A stretch of 64,000 nucleotides of DNA from CAZBDV01 sp964490765 (lineage in GTDB: Bacteria; Cloacimonadota; Cloacimonadia; Cloacimonadales; JAJBBL01), in the NCBI GenBank assembly GCA_964490765.1, contig CAZBDV010000008.1, forward strand, positions 1 through 64,000, in the 5' to 3' direction. Every line of letters starts with the position of its first letter. Within the stretch, counting starts at the first letter, position 1. Made by a program: the position numbers and the translations under genes. Below the pieces are notes generated by a model. The model was not told the DNA's origin and searched no databases. It saw only the letters and a list, made by a program, of their open reading frames with translations. Positions 55,272 to 62,462 of this stretch are shown piece by piece.

Positions 55272-56468
55272 ATGCAGAAGGTTGTTATTGTAGCAGCTAA
55301 GAGGACACCAATAGGCAGTTTCGGGGGTGTATTTAAAAATGTCTCTGCAGTGGAGTTGGGTACACAGGTCTTGCTAAGAGTTATACAGGATACTGGGGTT
55401 AAGCCTTCCGAGATAGATGAGATCATCATAGGTAACGTTGTCGGAGCTGGAATGGGACAGAATGTTGCTCGTCAGATTGCTATAGGTGCCGGTATCCCTG
55501 CTGAAGTTCCGAGTTATGTCGTCAATAAGGTCTGTGGTTCGGGTATGAAATCTATCACACTTGCTGCATTAATGATCGAAACTGGACGTTCAGATATTGT
55601 AGTTGCTGGTGGGACAGAAAATATGAGCCAGATACCATATATTTTGCCTGATTTTCGCTGGGGAGCCAAGATGGGTGACCGCAAGATTGTAGATCTGATG
55701 ATCTCTGACGGGTTATCGGATATTTTTAACCGCTATCATATGGGAATAACAGCCGAGAATCTTGCAGATAAATATAATCTCAGTCGTGAGGAGATGGACA
55801 GTTTTGCAGTCACCAGCCAGAATAGAGCGGAAAAAGCGATGACCGACGGTCGTTTTAAGGAAGAGATCGTTCCGATCTCAGTACCCCAGAGAAAAGGTGA
55901 TCCGATAACCGTTACAGAGGATGAGTTTCCCCGCATAGGGACGACTATGGAATCCCTGTCACGCATAAGGCCAGCCTTTAGAAAGGATGGCAAGGTTACA
56001 GCCGGTAACTCTTCAGGAATCAATGACGGTGCTGCGATTCTGCTACTTATGAGTGAGACCAAAGCAAAAGAGCATAACCTTACTCCAATAGCCGAGTATA
56101 TAGATTACTCTTCGGCTGGAGTTGACCCGGCAGTAATGGGATTTGGGCCTGTTCCAGCAATAAAAAAGCTTCTGGCACGAAGTGGCTGGAGTCTCTCCGA
56201 TATAGAATTGGCAGAACTGAACGAAGCCTTTGCGGCTCAATCACTTGCTGTATTTAGAGGTTTGGAAGAAGAGGGGCTGGGAAAACTGAGTAGTGATATT
56301 GTTAATGTTAATGGTGGAGCAATAGCCTTAGGACATCCGATTGGAGCGAGTGGAGCACGAATAGTAGTAACATTACTGCATGAGATGATCAAACGTGATG
56401 TTAAGAAGGGGCTCGCTTCCCTCTGCATTGGAGGCGGTATGGGTATAGCCTCCCTATATAAGCGATAA
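55272..56468 (+). CDS. Acetyl-CoA C-acetyltransferase (thiolase)
   Basis: A 398-residue type II thiolase. The active-site Cys is in KVCGSGMKS (about residue 88), with NEAFAAQ, the His in GHPIGASGAR and the second Cys in CIGGGMG near the end. It cleaves acetoacetyl-CoA to two acetyl-CoA, or runs in reverse. Placement before kat and kce points to the catabolic direction, as the last step of lysine fermentation. GGAGG lies five bases before the ATG. kat follows 21 bp later. Confidence 0.95.
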   Translation: MQKVVIVAAKRTPIGSFGGVFKNVSAVELGTQVLLRVIQDTGVKPSEIDEIIIGNVVGAGMGQNVARQIAIGAGIPAEVPSYVVNKVCGSGMKSITLAALMIETGRSDIVVAGGTENMSQIPYILPDFRWGAKMGDRKIVDLMISDGLSDIFNRYHMGITAENLADKYNLSREEMDSFAVTSQNRAEKAMTDGRFKEEIVPISVPQRKGDPITVTEDEFPRIGTTMESLSRIRPAFRKDGKVTAGNSSGINDGAAILLLMSETKAKEHNLTPIAEYIDYSSAGVDPAVMGFGPVPAIKKLLARSGWSLSDIELAELNEAFAAQSLAVFRGLEEEGLGKLSSDIVNVNGGAIALGHPIGASGARIVVTLLHEMIKRDVKKGLASLCIGGGMGIASLYKR

Positions 56469-56489
56469 AACATACTGGAGGATAAATTA

Positions 56490-57731
56490 ATGGCTGATAA
56501 GCTAAGATTAGAGAATACAGAGAGATTATATCAGGAAGCACTGGATCTGGTACCCGGAGCGATATTGGGTATTCGCAGGCCTTACAACTTTGTGCCGGGT
56601 GAATATCCGATCTTCTTCGATTCTGCCAGAGGTGGTCGGGTAAAGGATGTTGACGGAAATGAATATATTGATATGTTATGTGCCTACGGTCCGATAATTA
56701 TCGGTCACAGGGAAGAGGAGATAGATAATGCTGTTGTTAAACAGATAAGAGAGAAGGGATTCTGTTTTTCGCTCACTCAGGCCATTCAGAATGATCTTGC
56801 CACGAAGATGAGGGAGTTAATACCCTGTTGTGAGAAGACAGTATTTGTCAAAACCGGATCCGATGCTACAACAGCTTCGGTTAGAATTGCCCGTGCTTAT
56901 ACAGAGAAAGAGAAAATTATCCGCTGCGGCTATCACGGCTGGCATGACTGGTGTGTTGAGGTTAAGGGTGGTATCCCCCCGAAACTGTATGAAGATGTTC
57001 ACGAGGTAGAATACAATGATCTTGACCAGCTGGAAGATATGTTGAAAGAGATCGGGAATAAAACAGCAGCTGTAATTATAACACCATTAGGTCATCCGCT
57101 CGCCAAGAAGGTAGAGTATCCCAAACCTGGATATCTGGAGGGTGTAAAAGAACTAACTCATAAATATGGAGCTGTTTTAATTTATGACGAGATTCGAACC
57201 GGTTTCCGGGTAAGTCTTGGTGGAGCTCAGAAAAAGTTCGGTGTAACACCCGATCTGGCTACCTTCGGAAAAGCTATGGCAAACGGTTACTCTATCAGTG
57301 CAGTAGTTGGTAAGCGAGAGATAATGGATGTCCTGGTAGACAAAGTATTTCTCAGCTCAACTTTCTTCCCGAACAGCCTGGCTCAAGTTGCAGCAATGAA
57401 GACAATCGAGATCCTGGAGCGTGATAACGTCCTGGAGGTTGTGCAGCAAAAAGGTAAGCGTTTCGGTGAGCGGGTGAGCAAAATAATCGAAGATAGCGGG
57501 ATTCCGGCTGAATTCAGTGGTGCACCCTGGATGCCTTATATAACGTTTATACCCGATGAAGAGAAACGTTATAAGAAATACCGTAATGAATTCTATACCC
57601 AGTTGATTAGACGAAAGGTCTTTTTGCAACCTTATCACCACGGATATATTGCCTTCCGTCATACTGAAGAAGACCTCGAGTATGTAGCTAACAGCATAGC
57701 AGAGGCGTTTGACGAGTTGAAAAAGATCTGA
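56490..57731 (+). CDS. kat: Class III aminotransferase, probable 3-aminobutyryl-CoA aminotransferase
   Basis: A 413-residue PLP enzyme resembling glutamate-1-semialdehyde aminomutase and omega-transaminases. PLP features are the SDATTASVRIARAYT helix, YHGWHDW, the Asp in LIYDEIRTGFR and the Schiff-base Lys in TFGKAMANG (about residue 263). Between a thiolase and kce it fits Kat, which converts 3-aminobutyryl-CoA and 2-oxoglutarate to acetoacetyl-CoA and glutamate, replacing the ammonia lyase of the standard lysine pathway. Such an acyl-CoA beta-transaminase was, to my recollection, characterised from Cloacamonas. The substrate is inferred from context. GGAGG lies eight bases before the ATG. 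Confidence 0.85.
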   Translation: MADKLRLENTERLYQEALDLVPGAILGIRRPYNFVPGEYPIFFDSARGGRVKDVDGNEYIDMLCAYGPIIIGHREEEIDNAVVKQIREKGFCFSLTQAIQNDLATKMRELIPCCEKTVFVKTGSDATTASVRIARAYTEKEKIIRCGYHGWHDWCVEVKGGIPPKLYEDVHEVEYNDLDQLEDMLKEIGNKTAAVIITPLGHPLAKKVEYPKPGYLEGVKELTHKYGAVLIYDEIRTGFRVSLGGAQKKFGVTPDLATFGKAMANGYSISAVVGKREIMDVLVDKVFLSSTFFPNSLAQVAAMKTIEILERDNVLEVVQQKGKRFGERVSKIIEDSGIPAEFSGAPWMPYITFIPDEEKRYKKYRNEFYTQLIRRKVFLQPYHHGYIAFRHTEEDLEYVANSIAEAFDELKKI

Positions 57732-57764
57732 TACCGATCAAAGATAGATTATAAGAGATAATAT

Positions 57765-57792
57765 GAACCGACAGGCTGTTGCCTGTCGGTTC
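57765..57792 (+). repeat. Intercistronic hairpin between kat and kce
   Basis: A perfect 12-bp stem (57765-57776 with 57781-57792) with a TGTT loop, GC-rich at its loop end, without a downstream T run. It lies 33 nt after the kat stop and 37 nt before the kce start. It could act as a processing or mRNA-stabilising element rather than a full terminator. Confidence 0.7.
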
Positions 57793-57829
57793 CTGTAGAT
57801 AGAGATAAAAAAGATAGATGAGGTATAAT

Positions 57830-58657
57830 ATGAATCCATTGATTATTACTACTGCTCTTACGGGAGCGGAGACCACCAGAGAAACACAGCCCAATTTGCC
57901 GATTACACCTGAAGAACAGGCCCGCACAGCCAGGGAGTGTTTCGAGGCAGGTTCCAGAGTATTACATCTCCATGTCAGAGAAGATGACGGTTCACCGTCG
58001 CAACGACTCGAACGGTTTACTGAATCGCTCGAAAGGATAAGAGAAGCCGTGCCAGAGATGATAATTCAGATCTCTACCGGAGGTGCTGTGGGTGTTCCTT
58101 TCGAGGAGAGGATGGCTCCCCTGAAACTGAAACCTGATATGGCGACTCTCAACGCAGGAACCCTGAATTTCGGAGATGAGGTATTTGTAAACAGCCCCAA
58201 AGACATAGTGCGTCTGGCCGAATACTTTAAGGAGGTCGGAGTAGCACCCGAGATCGAAGTATATGAATCAGGAATGGTCGATTACATTGCGAAACTCGTA
58301 AAAAAAGGTATTATAGTACATCATCCGCTCCATATACAGTTTGTCCTCGGTGTTCCGGGTGGTATGAGTGGCAAACCGAAGAATCTTCTCTATATGGCCG
58401 AACATTTAAAAGAGGAACTTCCTGAAGCTACCTGGGGTGTGGCAGGTATAGGGAGATGGCAGCTACCCTGCGCCGTAATGGCATTAGTCATGGGTGGTCA
58501 TATCAGGGTTGGATTCGAGGACAATATCTTTTATCATAAGAATGTCCTGGCAGAGTCCAATGCCCAGCTGGTAGCACGTATCAGCAGGATGGCAGAAGAA
58601 TACGGACGAAAGCTGGCAACACCAGCAGAAGCACGGAAAATTCTCGGCTTGAAATAA
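57830..58657 (+). CDS. kce: 3-keto-5-aminohexanoate cleavage enzyme (BKACE family)
   Basis: Zinc-dependent Claisen-type cleavage of 3-keto-5-aminohexanoate with acetyl-CoA, giving acetoacetate and 3-aminobutyryl-CoA. 275 residues; the metal ligands are the pair in VLHLHVREDDG (about residue 44) and further His in VHHPLHIQFVLGVPGG, with ISTGGAVG and MATLNAGTLNFG as family blocks. The ATG at 57830 has GATGAGGT six bases upstream, so it is preferred over the ATG at 57818. Family members also act on other beta-keto acids; the kat neighbour supports the lysine role. Confidence 0.9.
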   Translation: MNPLIITTALTGAETTRETQPNLPITPEEQARTARECFEAGSRVLHLHVREDDGSPSQRLERFTESLERIREAVPEMIIQISTGGAVGVPFEERMAPLKLKPDMATLNAGTLNFGDEVFVNSPKDIVRLAEYFKEVGVAPEIEVYESGMVDYIAKLVKKGIIVHHPLHIQFVLGVPGGMSGKPKNLLYMAEHLKEELPEATWGVAGIGRWQLPCAVMALVMGGHIRVGFEDNIFYHKNVLAESNAQLVARISRMAEEYGRKLATPAEARKILGLK

Positions 58658-58688
58658 GATATTGAGTAACGGGGATGATTATAAATCA

Positions 58689-58757
58689 GGGCTCTGCACA
58701 AACTCCGCTGATTTAAACAAATTCAATATTACGGTGGAGGAGGTGCAGGGCCCTTTT
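58689..58757 (+). terminator. Extended hairpin terminator after kce
   Basis: A 10-bp outer stem with one G-U (58689-58698 with 58744-58753) encloses a loop with an inner six-pair stem (CTCCGC facing GTGGAG) and is followed by TTTT. The large loop makes this less certain than the others. Confidence 0.45.
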
Positions 58758-58812
58758 AATGCTGGCGAAAAGGGAAATATATTGAAATCCCCGCCAGTCA
58801 GGAGGAGTTACA

Positions 58813-59850
58813 TTAGAAGTCCATCCTCAGTTGTGTTCCGAAGTATAGCATACTGCCTTCATCTGTATCATTACTATCTTTCATCTTGTTAAGTAATCCA
58901 ATTTCCGGAGCGAGCCGGACATTTTTATGTAATCTTTGTTCTAATTGAACAAATACTGCCATTGCCGGGTCACTGTTTTCAAAGAGGTCACAATCTGAGG
59001 TCACATAGCCCAATCCGGAAGTGAAGAGCGAATTTCCTGATAGTTTATAAGAGAGTTGTCCGAACCCCCCCATGGTAGTTACATCAACGATTTCATCATT
59101 GACTGAATCATATATGGCCCCGTTGCTGGTCGCAGAAGAGAGGCCGTAATTCTTTGTGTTCTGGCCGTAGTTGAAGTGTGCTGTTAATTTCAGTGGATCG
59201 AGATCGAAATCGAACAGCAGGCCGAAGATATAGGCCATAACCGTATAGTCGAGTGGACCACTGTTATCATTATAGGTGTAGTGATTAAGTCCGAAAGTTC
59301 CTTTGAAGTTGATATTGTCACTCAGCTTTCCATCATAGCCGAGATTGATTTTTGGCAGGATGATGTTTTTATCCTGACTGGCATCTTCAGCATCTATTAC
59401 TTCTGGACGGACAAATGCCAGATAAAGTCCATTATCGATTTTGAATCGCACCTGGTGCTTACGGCTTTCATCTATAGCGCCCCATCCGATGAGATCTTTA
59501 TCTCCACCCCAGGTCTGTTTGGCTTTTTGCTCTACTCCTGTGTTAGCCTGACCGATTAAAAGGGACCAGCCTGACAATTTATACTCACCATATAAAAGTC
59601 TTATGCTACCGGTGCCACCAAATTCAACACGGCCATTTAGATCACCGTGCCTGCAGTGTGCTCCAAAACGGCTGTTACTCTGCAGGAAGTAATTCAGATT
59701 CAATTCACTCTCACCGGAACTTGTCCAATCTTCATCTTCACTCTCATACCAGAAACCGATCCTGGCACTGCCATAAGGCTGGAATTCTGCCGCTATCAGA
59801 GCTGAGACCAGGATAAACAGGGCAGTTAAAATGATACTAATTCGTTTCAT
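58813..59850 (-). CDS. Outer-membrane porin-like protein
   Basis: A 345-residue exported protein with a clear signal peptide (MKRISIILTALFILVSALIAAEF) after the ATG at 59850, which has GGAGG six bases upstream. The frame extends eight codons further up, to 59874, but that part is not signal-like. The mature part is beta-strand-rich with alternating aromatic and charged residues (FQPYGSARIGFWYESEDEDW; NFKGTFGLNHYTYNDN) and ends in a terminal Phe (LRMDF), typical of barrels. It stands alone downstream of the two-component pair. Substrate unknown. Confidence 0.8.
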   Translation of the reverse strand: MKRISIILTALFILVSALIAAEFQPYGSARIGFWYESEDEDWTSSGESELNLNYFLQSNSRFGAHCRHGDLNGRVEFGGTGSIRLLYGEYKLSGWSLLIGQANTGVEQKAKQTWGGDKDLIGWGAIDESRKHQVRFKIDNGLYLAFVRPEVIDAEDASQDKNIILPKINLGYDGKLSDNINFKGTFGLNHYTYNDNSGPLDYTVMAYIFGLLFDFDLDPLKLTAHFNYGQNTKNYGLSSATSNGAIYDSVNDEIVDVTTMGGFGQLSYKLSGNSLFTSGLGYVTSDCDLFENSDPAMAVFVQLEQRLHKNVRLAPEIGLLNKMKDSNDTDEGSMLYFGTQLRMDF

Positions 59851-59953
59851 TGTATTCCTCCATTTTTTTGCCACTCATTGATCGAGTGTAATTCATACAC
59901 CTGTTTATGGGGTAATTTATTAAACTACGATTAATGAAGCTGTAAATTTTCTG

Positions 59954-61681
59954 TTAAAAAGGGATCGGGAATCGAACGGTAAAACAACTACCTCTGTCTG
60001 TCGAACTCTCGATGGTGATAGAACCGTCATGTATAAGGGCTATATGTTTGACAATCGCCAGACCAAGCCCGGTGCCACCAGTTTTTTTCGATCGTGACCT
60101 GTCAACTACATAGAATCTTTCAAAAATACGTTCCTGATGTTCTGCAGGGATACCGATTCCACTGTCTTCTACCCTTAAGATAACATCTCTGTCATCCCGT
60201 GTAGTCACAATTTTTACGTAACCATCTTCGGTATATTGCATAGCATTTTCTAATAGATTGACCAATAATTGTTCGATCTTAAATTCATCACCCCTGATAT
60301 CGGGTAGATCTTCCTTTTTTTTCAGGATCAACTGAAGATTCCTGTCTCTCATTTTATCGATGTACAAATGGACTATATCTTCTACGATACGGTTAACATT
60401 CAAATAACTGAAATCGAGTTTCTCATTTCGCTCAAGCCGGGAGAGGGTCAGCAGGTCATTAACTATGTTTATCAGCCGCTCGACATTTCTTGACATTATC
60501 TGCAGGTACTTTCTTCCTTCAGGGGTTACCTCATCCTCGAGAGTTTCGGCAAAACCCTTAATAGTGGTTAACGGAGACCGTAATTCGTGTGAGACATTGG
60601 CTACCATATCTCTCTTAACCAGCTCCAATTTTCTGAGCTCTGTAATATTATACAACAGAAGCATCTTACTCTTCTGATTCGGTAACGTCAGACCGCTGCC
60701 AAGGTAGTAATCGTTCTCCAGTTTGATCTCTTTTTTGATTTCCTGATCCGAGTCGAACATCTCTCTGATAAATTCGGAGATCTCCGGTTTTCTAATTGCC
60801 TCCCAGTAGTATTTACCGTAGAGTTCCCGGTTTCCGCTGATCTGGCTGAAACTACTGTTGCTGAGCTCGATCATACCCTTGTCGTTCAGGACAAGGAGCC
60901 CCTCTTGCATAGTATTGATAATAGTAGCGAGGGCATTTTTACTGTCGGTTATCTCAGTGAGAAGATCTCTGATCCGGATCACCATAGAGTTAAAGTTGCG
61001 ACACAAATCACCAATATCATCTCTACTCCGGGGTGATACGGTAACATCAAGATTACCCTGAGAGACTCTTTTTGAGGCGGAAGAGAGCTCTCTGATTGGC
61101 CGGGTAATCCGGCGGGAGAAGTAATAAATAAAGATTGATACGACGATGAAGAATAGTAAGGCAAGAAAGAAGATCTCTCTACCGAGAGACCTGATCAGGG
61201 AATCTATATCAGTAAGAAAGGCACTTACTCTCAGGACACCGACTATCTGCCCATCTATCGTTATCGGAACAGCTCTGTAAAGCATACCGGTTTCGAGAGA
61301 AGAACTATGCCGAATTGCTTCACCCTGAACTCCCTGAAGAGCGGTAACAATCTCCGGCCGATCTCTATGATTCTCTAAATTCTCTATATCAGCCTCCGAG
61401 TCAGCCACCACTATACCTCTCTCATTTATGATAGTGACCCTGTAGTCACTTATATTGCCTAACTGTTTGATATAATCGTCAAGCTCCTCTAAACGTCCGT
61501 CCTGTATCAGAGGGGTTATGTTCAGCACAAGGCTCTCACTTTTATCGGTCAGGTAGGAACGGAGTGTTTCCAGATAGTGATTTCTAATTATCTGATATGA
61601 TACAGTAGAGATAGAAAGTATGAGTATGAAAGTGATCAGCAAGAAACCGAGTAGAATTTTAATAAATATAGTCTGCTTCAT
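59954..61681 (-). CDS. Membrane sensor histidine kinase, PhoR-like
   Basis: A 575-residue kinase: membrane helix (about 8-30), extracytoplasmic sensor domain (about 31-165; YRVTIINERGIVVADSE resembles a double-Cache/PAS-like fold), second helix (about 170-192), HAMP, PAS (about 255-340), HisKA with the phospho-His in ANVSHELRSPLTTIKGFAETL (near residue 362), and HATPase (NLLENAMQY; DSGIGIPAEHQERIFERFY; GTGLGLAIVKHIA). The order and PAS match PhoR-type kinases. Its start overlaps the response regulator stop by 4 bp (ATGA), so the two are coupled. The signal is unknown; no phosphate genes are nearby. Confidence 0.93.
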   Translation of the reverse strand: MKQTIFIKILLGFLLITFILILSISTVSYQIIRNHYLETLRSYLTDKSESLVLNITPLIQDGRLEELDDYIKQLGNISDYRVTIINERGIVVADSEADIENLENHRDRPEIVTALQGVQGEAIRHSSSLETGMLYRAVPITIDGQIVGVLRVSAFLTDIDSLIRSLGREIFFLALLFFIVVSIFIYYFSRRITRPIRELSSASKRVSQGNLDVTVSPRSRDDIGDLCRNFNSMVIRIRDLLTEITDSKNALATIINTMQEGLLVLNDKGMIELSNSSFSQISGNRELYGKYYWEAIRKPEISEFIREMFDSDQEIKKEIKLENDYYLGSGLTLPNQKSKMLLLYNITELRKLELVKRDMVANVSHELRSPLTTIKGFAETLEDEVTPEGRKYLQIMSRNVERLINIVNDLLTLSRLERNEKLDFSYLNVNRIVEDIVHLYIDKMRDRNLQLILKKKEDLPDIRGDEFKIEQLLVNLLENAMQYTEDGYVKIVTTRDDRDVILRVEDSGIGIPAEHQERIFERFYVVDRSRSKKTGGTGLGLAIVKHIALIHDGSITIESSTDRGSCFTVRFPIPF

Positions 61682-62370
61682 CCATCGTCTCTATCGTCAA
61701 GTTTATAGCCAACACCACGGACATTGTGGATCAGGTCTCCTGCTTTCCCCATTTTTTTTCGGAGATGGTTGATGTGAACATCGACGGTTCTATCGATAAC
61801 GATCTTTTCATGTCCCCAGAGGTGATCCAGTATCTGATCCCTGGAAAAGACCCATCCCGGGTGAGAAGTTAATAGTTCCAGTATCTTCAGCTCTGTACCG
61901 GTAAGCTCTATCCTTTTACCTGCTACAGTGACAGTGTGTCTGTTCAGGTCTATGGTCAGCAGGTTACCTATTGATCTGATGTCTTCTTTGGGGACTGTTC
62001 CCCTTCTTAACACAGCTTTCACCCTGGCTGTCAACTCTCTGGGGGAAAACGGTTTCGTGACATAGTCATCAGCTCCGAGCTCGAGTCCGAGAACTTTGTC
62101 GGTTTCCTCGTTACGGGCAGTCAGTATAATTATGGGGATATGTTGATAGTCTTTATTCCCTTTCAGATATTTGCAGATATCCAATCCATCAGTATAAGGT
62201 AACATCAGATCAAGAATAATCAGGAGAGGGGGATTATTCTCTATCTCATGGATTAGATTGGAGGTATCTTCGAATGTCTTTGTACTGAATCCCGCTTTTT
62301 TGAGATTGACTTCTACCAATTCAAGAATATCCGGTTCGTCATCTACGATATAGATTGGCTTCTTGTTCAT
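61678..62370 (-). CDS. OmpR/PhoB-family response regulator
   Basis: About 230 residues: a receiver with IVDDEPD, phospho-acceptor Asp in IILDLMLPYTDG, and the Lys in YVTKPFSPRE, then a winged-helix DNA-binding domain (GTELKILELLTSHPGWVFSRDQILDHLWG; VDVHINHLRKKMG). The ATG at 62370 follows AAGGG; the frame is open 32 codons further up, but that part is not receiver-like. Partner of the following histidine kinase. Target genes unknown. Confidence 0.93.
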   Translation of the reverse strand: MNKKPIYIVDDEPDILELVEVNLKKAGFSTKTFEDTSNLIHEIENNPPLLIILDLMLPYTDGLDICKYLKGNKDYQHIPIIILTARNEETDKVLGLELGADDYVTKPFSPRELTARVKAVLRRGTVPKEDIRSIGNLLTIDLNRHTVTVAGKRIELTGTELKILELLTSHPGWVFSRDQILDHLWGHEKIVIDRTVDVHINHLRKKMGKAGDLIHNVRGVGYKLDDRDDG

Positions 62371-62462
62371 ATATTTTCCCTTTATGGTTTTCGTCTTCCG
62401 GGTTTCAACCGGTATCATATCGACAAACTGGCTTATTGACCGAATAGATAAGTTTAACCTGC

